DNA of 64,000 nt from MED-G78 sp964343355 (GCA_964343355.1 CAYFJC010000001.1:5816-69815); one strand, 5' to 3'; positions 9,701-17,436 are shown, counted from the first letter of the stretch. Notes: a model not told the origin generated them from the sequence alone. Made by a program: numbers and translations.

Positions 9701-11751
9701 GATTGATTTTCGTTTGCACTAAAAGCTGCTGAAGAAGTGAAATTAGTTGGATTGTCATTTAAGTTAGTTATATCAATAGTTATATTTTCAGTTAGCTGAT
9801 TTAGACCATCAGATACCGTTACCGCAGTTGTATATGATGATTTTGTTTCATAATCTGGAGCTACTACAAATGTTAACAATCCACTGCTTGTAATAGATAC
9901 TTCGGAGCCGGTGTTGGAATATATAAGGGCATCTAGATCTGCATCTGAAGCATTAACGTTACCAATAGCAGTTTGGTTTTCAGGCGCATCAAAAGCTAAT
10001 AAGGCAATAATAGGATTATTATCATTAAGATTATTTAGGTTAACTATTACATCTTTACTTAGTGTGTCTATTCCATCTGTAACAGAGACAGTTATGGCAT
10101 ATGAACTTTGCTCTTCATAGTCTGGTGATGATGCAAAACTTAAAACATTTTCAGAAGATAAATTGAAACTTGTAGCATCTGCTCCAGTGATTGAAACAGT
10201 TAGAGGCTCACTTTCTACATCACTTACATCGATACTAGTAACTGCTGTCTGATTTTCATCAACTGTATAATTTGTAAGTAGATTAGTAAATTTTGGAATA
10301 TCATTCACTGAAGTAACAGTAATTGATATGCTTGATACAGAAGTTTGTCCAGCTTGGCTTAGTGTATAAGTAATTTCATCACTTCCAAAGAAATCACTAT
10401 CAGGAGTATAAGAAACTATATTATTAGATATTGATGCTGATCCATTAGTTGGTGCATCAATAGCAACAGATAATGTTGCAGTCGTATTGAAGGAATCATT
10501 TGCTAGAACATTAATATCAATAGAGGTATCTTCATTAATAATAACTTTATCTGAAAGAGCGGTAATATCTGGAACTAGATCATTAACATCTACATTTTGA
10601 TCAGTAGCAACATAATTCAAAATATCTGTTTGATAACTAGTAAGAGTTGCAGTGGTAGCTGTTCCATTGGCTATTGCCTGAGCATCTGTTTGCAGGGTGC
10701 TAGTTGCAAAATCAAATATAGCAGTCGTATTCGCATCGCTAGCTTTGACCTGAACCACGGGAAGTACGGCAGCTAGTGCACTTATTGTATTAGCTTTATT
10801 AGTATCATCTAAGGTTAGAGATTTAAGAGTTATAACGTTATTTAGAACTTTAGTTATAAAAGCTTCCGTTTCAATATTAACTCTGGTTTCAGTAGCTGTA
10901 TATTCTGTATCAAGCTCTTCAGCTATAGCTTTAAAATAGTCTTGAGTGGTCTCTGTTGTGGTATTGAGGTTATTCGTAATATTTTGCAGTGCGTAAGCAA
11001 GAATTGTGAGCTGGTTACCCTTCTCATATAAATAATCATTAATCCCGCCATCACCCTTTCCTACAACTGGATCAACAACACCAATATCAAGACTTGAATC
11101 TATACCAAGAGCTGCATTAACTAGACTGGCATCAGCCATAAATGCTGCAACTGAAGTAACTGGAGTAACAGCTTTAAAATCTGAATGACCAGCAAGCTTA
11201 TGGATGATTAAAAGATTGTCTAAAGCATTACCAGAATCAAGATCGGTACCACCTAAACTAATAAGGTTTCCGTCTGAATATTTGATGGTGAATTTACCAT
11301 CATTATCCGATGTCGTTGTATCTTCATCACCATCAGCGGTATATGAATCATTGGTATCAATAAAAATATCAGCTTGTCTAATGTAGCCATCAACAGAAAC
11401 ACCATCAGTATTTCTATAACCTTCAACAATAGCTGAAGCAGATGCAGAGCCACCAGCACCAGTACAATTAATTCCAAAAGTATTGTCACCTGGAGTTGAG
11501 ATAGTTACATCCTCGGTTCCGCTAATAGCCTTAGTGCCTGTCCAAGTTCCAGAAGCAGAACATGAAGTAGCATTAGTAGAAGACCAGGTTAAGGTAATAA
11601 CCGTATCAAGAATAACAGAAGAAGATGATGCGCTAAGGGCTGCAGTCGGACTTGGCTCTGGAGGAGTTGGTGAACCACCGCCCCCACCGCCGCCACATGC
11701 AGCAATAAATACTAAAGAAAACGCTATTGATATTAGATTTTTTATAAACAT
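3745..11751 (-). CDS. Giant cadherin-repeat lipoprotein with nested cupredoxin-like domain and C-terminal subtilisin-like (S8) protease
   Basis: 2668 residues. A lipoprotein signal (FIAAC then a poly-Gly run) anchors it in a membrane, probably the outer one. An Ig-like segment (~35-105) and a 'GYIRQADIFIDTN' carboxypeptidase-regulatory-like domain (~115-200) follow. One tandem-95-like repeat (~400-480) precedes about 13 cadherin-type repeats (~485-1800) with DENQ, DxDxD and NDN calcium-binding patterns. Repeat 4 is interrupted by a cupredoxin-like domain (~800-900). A PPC-like beta domain (~1870-2010) comes next, then a subtilase domain with Asp in VIDSGSPN (~2147), His in SHGTHVAT (~2190), Asn in SSGNSAE (~2290) and Ser in GTSMAAP (~2369), and a beta-rich tail. 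All catalytic residues are present. It is likely a surface protease or adhesin; substrate unknown. It may be co-transcribed with the two small membrane-protein genes upstream. Confidence 0.9.
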   Translation of the reverse strand: MFIKNLISIAFSLVFIAACGGGGGGGSPTPPEPSPTAALSASSSSVILDTVITLTWSSTNATSCSASGTWTGTKAISGTEDVTISTPGDNTFGINCTGAGGSASASAIVEGYRNTDGVSVDGYIRQADIFIDTNDSYTADGDEDTTTSDNDGKFTIKYSDGNLISLGGTDLDSGNALDNLLIIHKLAGHSDFKAVTPVTSVAAFMADASLVNAALGIDSSLDIGVVDPVVGKGDGGINDYLYEKGNQLTILAYALQNITNNLNTTTETTQDYFKAIAEELDTEYTATETRVNIETEAFITKVLNNVITLKSLTLDDTNKANTISALAAVLPVVQVKASDANTTAIFDFATSTLQTDAQAIANGTATTATLTSYQTDILNYVATDQNVDVNDLVPDITALSDKVIINEDTSIDINVLANDSFNTTATLSVAIDAPTNGSASISNNIVSYTPDSDFFGSDEITYTLSQAGQTSVSSISITVTSVNDIPKFTNLLTNYTVDENQTAVTSIDVSDVESEPLTVSITGADATSFNLSSENVLSFASSPDYEEQSSYAITVSVTDGIDTLSKDVIVNLNNLNDNNPIIALLAFDAPENQTAIGNVNASDADLDALIYSNTGSEVSITSSGLLTFVVAPDYETKSSYTTAVTVSDGLNQLTENITIDITNLNDNPTNFTSSAAFSANENQSSIGAVVATDADTQSLTYSISGSELSITSVGVLSFVDTPDYEAKTSYSATVTASDGVNSGSQDISVSVIDVNDNAPVFTSETTFNIAENQLDIGSVTTTDADDGNTITYSVDNSVTQKIEVSVAANASGSGNVYVISGAQKKPLFLEVGKTYRLEHPTAHPFRFSTTSDGTHASGEAYTAGVDTSTDGVTLITVSADTPAALYYYCSVHPGMGSDVSSSTNSFPAISASNSGALTFSQRPDFETLASFSAKVTASDGVNTTDQDIQVNISDVDVEGPVFSTPATLNADENQTEIGTVLAVDPFDATVVYALSGTDASVMTLDSSSGVLVFNSATDYETKSTYSVVVSATGEIATTDQNLTVSINNLNDNPPVFTSLASFSAAENQTTIGTVTASDADNLSLTFSITGSELAITSSGILTFVTAPDYETTTSYSATVTVTDGATAITQAISVAITDVDDVAPVITSSATFSAPENQTTIGTATATDVDSSSITFSISGTDLAVTSGGVITFVTAPDFETTPSYTATLTATDGINSSTQSITVNVTDVNEMPTFTSLASFDADENQTTIGSVTADDVDSSSITFSISGSDLALTSDGTLSFVTAPDYETKSSYSATVTASDGDLSATQAITVNVNNLNDNAPVFTSSASFSSDENQTSIATVTASDADDSSLSFSVSGSELLITDSGALSFASVPDYETKSSYTATITVSDGVASVTQNITVSINNLNDNAPVFTSSASFSAAENQTAIGTVTATDADGNSMSFSISGSELSISAAGQLSFIAAPDYETKTTYTATATVSDGNLSATQTITINVSNANDNAPVIADFAANTEVSNGQTSVLTVTVTDADGDTPTLSLIGADAAALSISSEGVIVFNSSPSFASPTDTDGDNVYEFTVKADDSVNTSTKSGTVTVLETNDPPTFTDLESSYTLEENTIDVVTVSASDPDGNAITFSLTGDDADDFTLSTGGVLAFAATSNYEVPTDANTNNTYEINVVISDGSNEVAQAVSIIITDVSEAPEFVGLPAVFLIEENDNTVLTLEVVDPEGDDFGDVTMTGADAAEFLLGSNGFLRFNALEGANYEGPTDADADNNYELTFTVTDTTNSLTREQNLTVQVTDLKDTFSLTQTILTSNTTVLDGDVPTPMNNGVGYPEVPNNTKEDAATLITPSEVTGFVGDKLVEVIVRDEDGNVIFDAEGNVSYNSVQRDDPEDWYKIDTVPGLQIELAVEDYQQEVEDADGNTTIVTNKPLLLLYNANGVITDFSYTTDSSDEYQKINLPDSGIYYAVVAKDVGASKYTLLLAPGGSASSTSFTPSKDAFVKGEFISYRSFSGKLDTYEDIYPEFNQNEDLNQKLSYIDNSDFMGLRVIEFNLENEYSTIFGSETYLDSKDLIANNSEQVLYLKQWKILQHYKNINPKLNLEFNKIYQKLGFTKDTYWDYQWGLQLMGLEKVLNATGQEVKDVAVAVIDSGSPNTTSSAWTTSHFLDGGFDFIDNDFDPTDAVDVASNSHGTHVATTISAANDGNNINGFGIHTVPFRVFGPSGGASQSDVTNSMLFAAGLPNITGQVYAGSAPIKVVNMSLGSIGGGCSTAYRNAILDVTNSGVTVVASSGNSAEESPGIKGYPASCDNVISVAAVNPLSQRAYYSTYNDAVDLAAPGGTTGTDLNGDGQSDGILAFDGSENLTYYQGTSMAAPHASAAIALIYALKPEWDAIQMEAFIKSGFFTDDIGTEGKDDEFGYGLINLDKAFTNLIDGGLDFTYATITPGSFVFGYTDTEKTITVSKVGTGDLTVTQLVSSNSSLTSISTIDVDSDGYGTYKVTLTRGEVPDGTYTGSIIAELSDGTKSNVTFTYSSGAERTSPEIGYVLAYLYDEDGEYYKGWRVQLGAGGLTFNVSDIDIGSYYWLFSTNIDSDGYIRGTGEIWEQYPEVTSQYEFFTLVDRDVEATSVYLKTRSSGGGLSASSMISKLKVQNAAEAKNTKSKLTIIKN
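6350..10290 (-). repeat. Tandem cadherin-type repeat array within the giant lipoprotein gene
   Basis: About 13 units of roughly 95-105 codons each, with recurring peptide signatures of the type 'FTSxASFSAxENQTxIGTV', 'SGSELxIxSxG', 'PDYETKSSY' and 'NLNDNxP'. Units 6-10 (about nt 7250-8600) are the most alike and show visible nucleotide similarity, which suggests recent duplication. Such arrays change copy number by recombination, and the region is prone to assembly error. Confidence 0.85.
9049..9350 (-). other. Cupredoxin-like domain inserted in cadherin repeat 4
   Basis: About 100 codons with no similarity to the cadherin units split the fourth repeat after 'ITYSVDN'; the repeat resumes at 'FPAISASNSGALTF'. 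The insert carries 'GKTYRLEHPTAHPFRFSTTS' and ends 'LYYYCSVHPGMG'. The His...Cys-x2-His-x2-Met spacing matches the type 1 copper ligands of amicyanin-like cupredoxins (family knowledge). Copper binding is inferred from the residues only. Confidence 0.7.
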
Positions 11752-11790
11752 AAGAATGGCCCCTACAAGCCCCTAGTTTTAAAGAGTTTT

Positions 11791-12186
11791 TTAAAGGTAA
11801 TAGTCTATCTTATTTTTGCGGTTTTTGTGAGCAAACCATACCAAAATAAGTAAAGATAATTCAAGCATCCAAGAGTAAAAAGTAAAGGTAAGATATCCTT
11901 CATAAAAAAGACTAATAATTCTTCCAATATTGATGCAAACCAAGATGTATATGATGATTGACGAAACCGTTACATTTGATGATGAGGTAAGAAATCTTAG
12001 CAATAGATAGCCAAACGCCAACAAAGATCCACCAAAGACAGCCCTTAGTTCTCCTGCAGTCTCTGGATTGTTGATAGTAAAAGGAAATACGGTCGAAGAT
12101 AGGTCACTTTTTAGCATTATGTAGCAACCCATAAGTAGAAAAAAACAAGTAAATAAAACTAATATAAGTTTAACTAATTTTTCCAT
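11791..12186 (-). CDS. Small membrane protein, DUF4345-like
   Basis: 131 residues with four predicted transmembrane segments and a charged tail. The motif 'ELRAVFGGSLLAFG' resembles the centre of DUF4345-type proteins and the protein encoded at 387-812. Its ATG overlaps the stop codon of the upstream 70-residue ORF in a TAATG arrangement, implying translational coupling. It ends 39 bases before the start of the giant lipoprotein gene. Function unknown. Confidence 0.7.
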   Translation of the reverse strand: MEKLVKLILVLFTCFFLLMGCYIMLKSDLSSTVFPFTINNPETAGELRAVFGGSLLAFGYLLLRFLTSSSNVTVSSIIIYILVCINIGRIISLFYEGYLTFTFYSWMLELSLLILVWFAHKNRKNKIDYYL

Positions 12187-12398
12187 TAAATAGCTCCCAG
12201 CATCTTAAGTGCAAGCAGGAATGAAACAAAGCCAAGCGCAATCCAAAAATACATTTCTTTAGGATTTTGAAATCTATAAGAATTTATAGCTTTAATACAA
12301 CAAAAAATAGGTGCAAAAACTATCACCCCATAGCCTATTAATATAGCTAAAGGTATGAAAGCTAAAAAGAGGAAAAGCTGTAATATCCATTTATTCAT
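12186..12398 (-). CDS. Small hydrophobic protein, two transmembrane segments
   Basis: 70 residues, nearly all hydrophobic. Helices lie at about residues 5-30 and 50-68, joined by a short loop with 'CCIKAINSYRFQNPKEM'. It is not recognised as a named family. Its stop codon overlaps the start of the 131-residue membrane protein (TAATG), so the two are probably made together and may interact. It is the first gene of a possible three-gene unit ending in the giant lipoprotein. Confidence 0.6.
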   Translation of the reverse strand: MNKWILQLFLFLAFIPLAILIGYGVIVFAPIFCCIKAINSYRFQNPKEMYFWIALGFVSFLLALKMLGAI

Positions 12399-12484
12399 TC
12401 AAGTAATTCTATAAGACTACGAATTTATAATAAAGTCAATTTTAAGAAAATTTTATGGCTTAAGTGTGAACGTAACCCAAAGTA

Positions 12485-13192
12485 TTAGTCTTCAATTATT
12501 TCTATGTCGACCAGACCTTGGCTATTAACTGAAGATTGGCTATTAAATAAGGTAATTGATGCTTTAAGTAATCTAATTTCATTTTGTAACTGAAGTATGG
12601 CTGCGTTATTTTGTTTTCTAAAGTTATTAAAGGCTTGGATAGACTCTTCCATTAACAATATATCGGTATTTAATGATTTAACATCTTTTTGCAGTTGAAG
12701 AAGTGATTTGCTTGTGGACTCTACTAATTCTAATTGTTTAATTTGATCTTTAATTTTAGATTGATTTAATGAAACTAATTTATTTAGCTTTGTCGATGAA
12801 TCCTGAACAGATGTAAGCTTATTTTTTAAATCTTCAACTAAATTTGCAGTTTCCTGAATCTTAACTTTGTTTCTTTTATTACTTAAGTCCCAAAGCTTTC
12901 TTATCTCTTTATCTAAAAACTGAAGCTGTGATGCAACCCCAGTCATAGAGTCAGCATTTACTGAATCAACAATGCTTAATTGTTCTTCTAGTAAAGCAAT
13001 TCTCTCTTCGTAAGCGTTTACAAGCTCTTGACTGCTAGTTGAGATTTGATTGACCCATAAAGCCAAGGCCATAATGCTTGAAAGCATAAGAACAAATACA
13101 AAACCTAAAAATAAACCACCTGTTTGCTGATGTTTATCTAAATAATTACTATCTTCCTTGTTTACTTTTATTTGTGAATCTTGAGTCGACAT
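12485..13192 (-). CDS. Membrane-anchored coiled-coil protein of unknown function
   Basis: 235 residues. A polar ~22-residue N-terminus is followed by one transmembrane helix (about 26-47, 'GLFLGFVFVLMLSSIMALALW'-type). The rest is almost continuous heptad-rich, Lys/Glu/Gln/Leu-rich sequence (about 55-220), predicted to be a periplasmic coiled coil with N-in topology. No family was recognised. The layout resembles envelope or division scaffolds, but nothing specific supports that. Its 5' end faces the acyl-CoA dehydrogenase gene across a 92-base divergent promoter region. Confidence 0.65.
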   Translation of the reverse strand: MSTQDSQIKVNKEDSNYLDKHQQTGGLFLGFVFVLMLSSIMALALWVNQISTSSQELVNAYEERIALLEEQLSIVDSVNADSMTGVASQLQFLDKEIRKLWDLSNKRNKVKIQETANLVEDLKNKLTSVQDSSTKLNKLVSLNQSKIKDQIKQLELVESTSKSLLQLQKDVKSLNTDILLMEESIQAFNNFRKQNNAAILQLQNEIRLLKASITLFNSQSSVNSQGLVDIEIIED

Positions 13193-13284
13193 CTTTATTT
13201 AATGAATATTACTTTGATGAAATTATAGTAATTATAATTATATTCTATTACCATTTATTAACATTATATTACTATAAAAAAATT
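13193..13284. promoter_or_regulatory. Divergent intergenic region
   Basis: 92 bases, almost entirely A/T, lie between the divergent coiled-coil and acyl-CoA dehydrogenase genes and must hold both promoters. Several TATAAT-like hexamers occur (for example TATAGT and TATTAC), but none can be singled out. Confidence 0.35.
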
Positions 13285-14406
13285 ATGAATTTAGATTTTT
13301 CAGATGATCAAAAATTTCTTCAGTCAGAAGCAAGAAAGTTTTTAGAAAAAGAGGGTTCTCTTAAAAGAAATAGATCGGTACTAGATGATAAAAATAGCAT
13401 AGATAAAGAATTGTGGGAAAAGGTTGTGGCTATGGGGTGGACCGGTATTAGAATTCCAGAAGAGTATGAGGGATTAGGTTTAGGACATCTAGAGCTTTGT
13501 GTAGTTGCTGAGGAACTTGGTAGATCTTTAGCCCCTGTGCCCTTCTCTTCATCTGTATACCTTTTTACTGAGGCAATTATTAAATATGCAAGTGAAGAAA
13601 TCAAACAAGAGATATTGCCCAAGCTTGTTTCAGGGGAATGTGTTGGGACCCTGGCTGTAACTGAAGATTTACTTGCTCCTACTGAAAATAATATAAGTGT
13701 TACATCTTTAAATGATGAGATTAATGGTAGAAAGATTGCTGTTCCAGATGCTGGAATTGCAACGCATGCACTTGTTGTTTGTAGTGGCAGCAGTGGGATT
13801 GAGTTAAGACTTGTTGATCTCGGTCAATCAAGTTGCAATGTTGATAGCCAAGAAAATATTGACGAAAGTAGAGGTCATTTTTCTATTGATTTTACAAATG
13901 CTAAGAGTCGAATAGTTGGTGAAGCAGGTAATGGTTGGGAATTATTACAAAGTATTTTAAATCAAGCTGCAGTTCTATTTAGTTTTGAACAAATTGGAGG
14001 TGCTCAGGCTTCGCTTGATATGGCTAATAATTACGCTAAAGAAAGGTTTGCATTTGGAAGAGCTATTGGATCTTATCAAGCAATAAAACATAAGCTTGCA
14101 GATATGTATATATCAATAACTCTTGCTAAATCTAATTCTTATTATGGTGCATGGGCCCTTTTAACAGACTCATCAGAGCTTGCTGTTGCTGCTGCTACTG
14201 CTAGGGTCAGCTCCACTGAAGCATTTCAATTTTGCTCAAAAGAAAATATTCAAACCCATGGTGGTAATGGTTTTACATGGGAATATGACTGCCATCTTTT
14301 TTATAGAAGGTCTAAATTACTATCTTTGAACATAGGATCATTATCTACATGGAAAGAGAAGCTAGTCAGTGGTTTAGAAAAATCAAACTTAGTTAATTCA
14401 AATTAA
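13285..14406 (+). CDS. Acyl-CoA dehydrogenase family protein, degenerate subunit
   Basis: 373 residues. The start at 13285 (MNLDFSDDQ) is preferred over an in-frame upstream start at 13174, which would overlap the divergent gene and add a non-conserved leader. The C-terminal ACAD signature 'QTHGGNGFTWEYDCHLFYRR' and 'RFAFGRAIGSYQAIKH' are clear. The middle beta-domain is degenerate: the usual SEPxAGSD and K-W-I/T-S flavin-binding segments seen in the next gene are replaced by 'VTEDLLAPTENN' and 'KIAVPDAG'. Together with the adjacent intact ACAD 12 bases away, this suggests a heteromeric enzyme like the FadE-type alpha2-beta2 dehydrogenases. The acyl substrate is unknown. Confidence 0.85.
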   Translation: MNLDFSDDQKFLQSEARKFLEKEGSLKRNRSVLDDKNSIDKELWEKVVAMGWTGIRIPEEYEGLGLGHLELCVVAEELGRSLAPVPFSSSVYLFTEAIIKYASEEIKQEILPKLVSGECVGTLAVTEDLLAPTENNISVTSLNDEINGRKIAVPDAGIATHALVVCSGSSGIELRLVDLGQSSCNVDSQENIDESRGHFSIDFTNAKSRIVGEAGNGWELLQSILNQAAVLFSFEQIGGAQASLDMANNYAKERFAFGRAIGSYQAIKHKLADMYISITLAKSNSYYGAWALLTDSSELAVAAATARVSSTEAFQFCSKENIQTHGGNGFTWEYDCHLFYRRSKLLSLNIGSLSTWKEKLVSGLEKSNLVNSN

Positions 14407-14417
14407 AGGAGTATTAA

Positions 14418-15653
14418 ATGGATTTTAATGATTCGAAAGAACAAGCAGAATTTAGAGCTGAATGCAGAAGTTGGTTAGAGCAAAATGCTGAACTTAAAAC
14501 TGCAGCGCCTAAAGATAAAAGAGAGGGCATGGTCGGCGAGGAAGCTTTTTTAGACTCTGCTAAAGAATGGCAAAGAAAAAAGTTTGACGCTGGCTGGGCA
14601 ATGCTTCATTGGCCTAAAGAATATGGTGGATTAGCTGCATCAGCAATTGAAAGAATTATCTGGGGCCAAGAAGAGTCTAAATTTAGCGTACCAAGAGGAA
14701 TCTATGAGATTGGTCTAGGTATGGCTGGACCTGTAATGATGCAGTATGCATCTGAAGAACAAAAAGCTAGATATTTACCACCAATGGCTGAAGGTAAAGA
14801 AATTTGGTGTCAATTATTCTCAGAACCTTCCGCTGGCTCTGACGTTGCTGGACTAAGAAGTAAGGCAGTCAAAGATGGTGATGACTGGATAATAAATGGC
14901 CAAAAGGTTTGGACATCTGGAGCTCACTTTTGTGATTATGGAATATTGGTTGTTAGACATGATCCAAATTTAGAAAAACATAAAGGCATGACTTTCTTTT
15001 TTGTAGACATGAAATCTCCTGGCATAGACATTAAGCCAATTAAACAAATTACCGGTGGCTCATCTTTTAATGAAGTATATTTTAATGACGTTCGAATTCC
15101 TGATTCACAAAGACTAGGTGAAATTGGTGATGGCTGGAAAGTTGCGATTACAACATTAATGAATGAAAGACTAGCTGTTGGAGATGCTAATGGTGCGGAT
15201 GCCAATGAAGCTTTTGAATGGGCTAAAAAGCAGGATGATCATGGAGAACCTTTAATTCAAAGTAGAGCTGTAAGAGAATCAATTGCAGATTGGTATTGCC
15301 AAGCAAATGGTTTAAAAAATACAAAACTAAGAACCATGTCAGCTTTATCAAAAGGAGATACTCCTGGACCAGAGGCATCTATTACTAAGGTGGTTAGTGC
15401 TAATAAACTTCAGGCAATTGGTAATTTTGGAATTGACTCACTTGATATGGCAGGAATGCTTAAAACAGATGACTCAGATGTTCATGGCTTTCAAGGGGCA
15501 TGGCTGGGATCACCAGGATTAAGAATAGCTGGTGGAACTGATGAAATTCTGAGAAATATCATTGCTGAGAGAGTTTTAGGCTTACCTCAAGATCCAAGAG
15601 CAGATAAAGGCGTGGCATACAAAGACATACCCTCAGGTACTAGTAAAGATTAA
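14418..15653 (+). CDS. Acyl-CoA dehydrogenase, FAD-binding subunit
   Basis: 411 residues. A good Shine-Dalgarno (AAAGGAG) precedes the ATG. The N-terminal helical domain (1-120) contains 'WPKEYGGL', the middle domain has the flavin-contact segments 'FSEPSAGSDVAGL' and 'KVWTSGAH', and the C-terminus has 'GGTDEILRNIIAERVLGLP'. It oxidises an acyl-CoA to the trans-2-enoyl-CoA and passes electrons to ETF. Tight coupling to the preceding ACAD gene suggests that the two products form one enzyme. The stop codon overlaps that of the convergent alkylsulfatase-like gene by 4 bases. Confidence 0.9.
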   Translation: MDFNDSKEQAEFRAECRSWLEQNAELKTAAPKDKREGMVGEEAFLDSAKEWQRKKFDAGWAMLHWPKEYGGLAASAIERIIWGQEESKFSVPRGIYEIGLGMAGPVMMQYASEEQKARYLPPMAEGKEIWCQLFSEPSAGSDVAGLRSKAVKDGDDWIINGQKVWTSGAHFCDYGILVVRHDPNLEKHKGMTFFFVDMKSPGIDIKPIKQITGGSSFNEVYFNDVRIPDSQRLGEIGDGWKVAITTLMNERLAVGDANGADANEAFEWAKKQDDHGEPLIQSRAVRESIADWYCQANGLKNTKLRTMSALSKGDTPGPEASITKVVSANKLQAIGNFGIDSLDMAGMLKTDDSDVHGFQGAWLGSPGLRIAGGTDEILRNIIAERVLGLPQDPRADKGVAYKDIPSGTSKD

Positions 15654-17362
15654 TTTGTAAATTTTGATAAGAACATCAGAAACTCTGCTGGCTTACCATT
15701 AGTATTAATTTCTCCGGATGCAACCTTACTTATAGGGTTATGAATGCCAGCTAAAGTTTCTTTAAATAGGCTGTCATTGGTCTCAATGCTTAAATCACAA
15801 TCAGTTGATGTGGATGATATTTCAGCAATTTTGTTTCTTAATGTAATAGTTTTCTTAAGACCTGAATCGAAGGTAAAACATGCTCTATATATTCCAGTTT
15901 CAACCTTTTCTGGATTTAAGGCAACAGACAGAATATTAAAAAAGTTATCCATTGATAATTGCTTTAATAGGTATGCATCACTCTTCATTATATTTTCTAA
16001 TTCAAATCCTGGCTCTAGTTCAAGAGCAGAGCTGAGTAAATAATTTCTTTTATTCGGGTTGGGTGATCGCTGACCAATATGTTCTGCAGCAATTGATCTT
16101 AATTCATTTACTTTATTAACTTTGTGATTAAGTGCTATTAGATGATCGCTAAGCTGAAGCGCCCACTGCATATCCTTGGCTGCGACCGCGGCTTCAAGTT
16201 GTAAGTAGATGTTCTCAACACCACCAACCATTAAAGCTAACCTTGAAGCTTCTTCTTTTCTCGATAAAGGGTCAAGGTCTGAAATATTGCCATTAAACCA
16301 ACCCAAATATCCACTAAAAATACTTTTTACAGACCATCTAATAGTTCCATAAAATTCATTAAGAAATGGAGAATCTACAATCTCAGATGGTAACTCTATC
16401 ATTTCAATAATTTGGTCGGGGTACAAGCCCTGATTCATTAATCTAATGGTTTGATCATGGACATACTGAATAGCATCTCTGTATAAAGTTAAGGTCTTCA
16501 TGACCTCTTTACCCTCTATAGGCTTTGTATGACTTGGAAATAGGTACTCAGGATTAAAAGATCTCATGTGATCTAAACTATCTACCCATCCCTTAACATC
16601 CCTATGAGTTGTTCCTCTAATCGTATATAAGTTTGGAAAAGTTTTATAAAGGTTATCACCAGGCATTAATGCTTTTTTTTGAGGCAACCAAACGAACAGC
16701 TGATCATTCGTTTCACCAATAGCATGATATAGCTCTATATCTATTCCAGCGATCGTTAACTTAAGTTCATCTGAAAATGTTATATCAGGCTTCATATAGC
16801 CTGGAGTGCTTTGTGAAACTCCTAAAAATGGTCCAATACCAACATTAATTAATTGCTCTTCTGGCAAAAAGGTTCCAAACATCCTAGAGGTTCTTGCACT
16901 AATGATTGGGTTTAATATCCCCAGTATTCTTTCCATATAAAATGCTGTAGTTTCGTGCGCAATGATCTGCGGTTTTTCTTCACTAATACTGTCATAGTAA
17001 GCTGCACCAAATGTATGATCACCATGATTATGAGTATATATAACAGCTTTGATTGGGTTTGAGTTTATATCCTTAAAATATTTATATATTTTTTCTGCCT
17101 CAACAACACTATCAGCAGCATCAATTATTATATTGCCACCCTCGCCTTCAACCATGATTGAATTAGCTATGCCGAAGCCAACAGCAATATGAATGCCATT
17201 ATCATATGAGTAAACTGTAGGAATAAACTCTTCGCTGTGTTGAACGAGCTCTTCAACTGAGGATGTATACTCTGTGGGTTGTGAACTAGTAACATCATCC
17301 GAGCACGAGCTTAGTAAAAATATTAGTGGCAGGATAGAAATATAATAGAGTTTTGTGTTCAT
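15650..17362 (-). CDS. Alkylsulfatase-like MBL-fold lipoprotein
   Basis: 570 residues. The signal ends in a lipobox-like 'LLSSC', so it is a lipoprotein. The metallo-beta-lactamase domain (about 60-330) carries the zinc motif 'THNHGDHTFGA' (HxHxDH) and later metal-binding 'HAIGETNDQ' and 'FPSHTKPI'. A helical dimerisation domain follows ('NPNKRNYLLSSALEL'), then a SCP2-like C-terminal domain (about 460-570). This three-part layout is that of the SdsA1/BDS1 alkylsulfatases, which release sulfate from alkyl sulfate esters. Location as a lipoprotein suggests action in the periplasm or at the cell surface. The exact substrate is not readable, and lactamase-type esterase activity is an alternative. 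Confidence 0.8.
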   Translation of the reverse strand: MNTKLYYISILPLIFLLSSCSDDVTSSQPTEYTSSVEELVQHSEEFIPTVYSYDNGIHIAVGFGIANSIMVEGEGGNIIIDAADSVVEAEKIYKYFKDINSNPIKAVIYTHNHGDHTFGAAYYDSISEEKPQIIAHETTAFYMERILGILNPIISARTSRMFGTFLPEEQLINVGIGPFLGVSQSTPGYMKPDITFSDELKLTIAGIDIELYHAIGETNDQLFVWLPQKKALMPGDNLYKTFPNLYTIRGTTHRDVKGWVDSLDHMRSFNPEYLFPSHTKPIEGKEVMKTLTLYRDAIQYVHDQTIRLMNQGLYPDQIIEMIELPSEIVDSPFLNEFYGTIRWSVKSIFSGYLGWFNGNISDLDPLSRKEEASRLALMVGGVENIYLQLEAAVAAKDMQWALQLSDHLIALNHKVNKVNELRSIAAEHIGQRSPNPNKRNYLLSSALELEPGFELENIMKSDAYLLKQLSMDNFFNILSVALNPEKVETGIYRACFTFDSGLKKTITLRNKIAEISSTSTDCDLSIETNDSLFKETLAGIHNPISKVASGEINTNGKPAEFLMFLSKFTN

Positions 17363-17436
17363 AATTTTTTTTAAAGATTTAAAACTATTATAGACATTGT
17401 ATAAAATAATTAATAATAAAATGCTGAAGATAAATA

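Noticed and set aside
6350..10290. CRISPR-like regular repeats
   Set aside because: The regular spacing comes from ~300-bp protein-coding cadherin units that stay in frame. There are no short identical repeats with unique spacers.
6010..11776. Several plus-strand ORFs of 60-131 codons antisense to the giant lipoprotein gene
   Set aside because: They are Ser/Thr/Val-rich shadows of the repetitive Asp/Thr/Ser codons of the real gene, with no starts, Shine-Dalgarno or family features.
13174..13284. Upstream in-frame extension of the first acyl-CoA dehydrogenase
   Set aside because: It overlaps the divergent coiled-coil gene and encodes a Tyr/Ile-rich low-complexity stretch from AT-rich intergenic DNA. 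The start at 13285 matches the family N-terminus.
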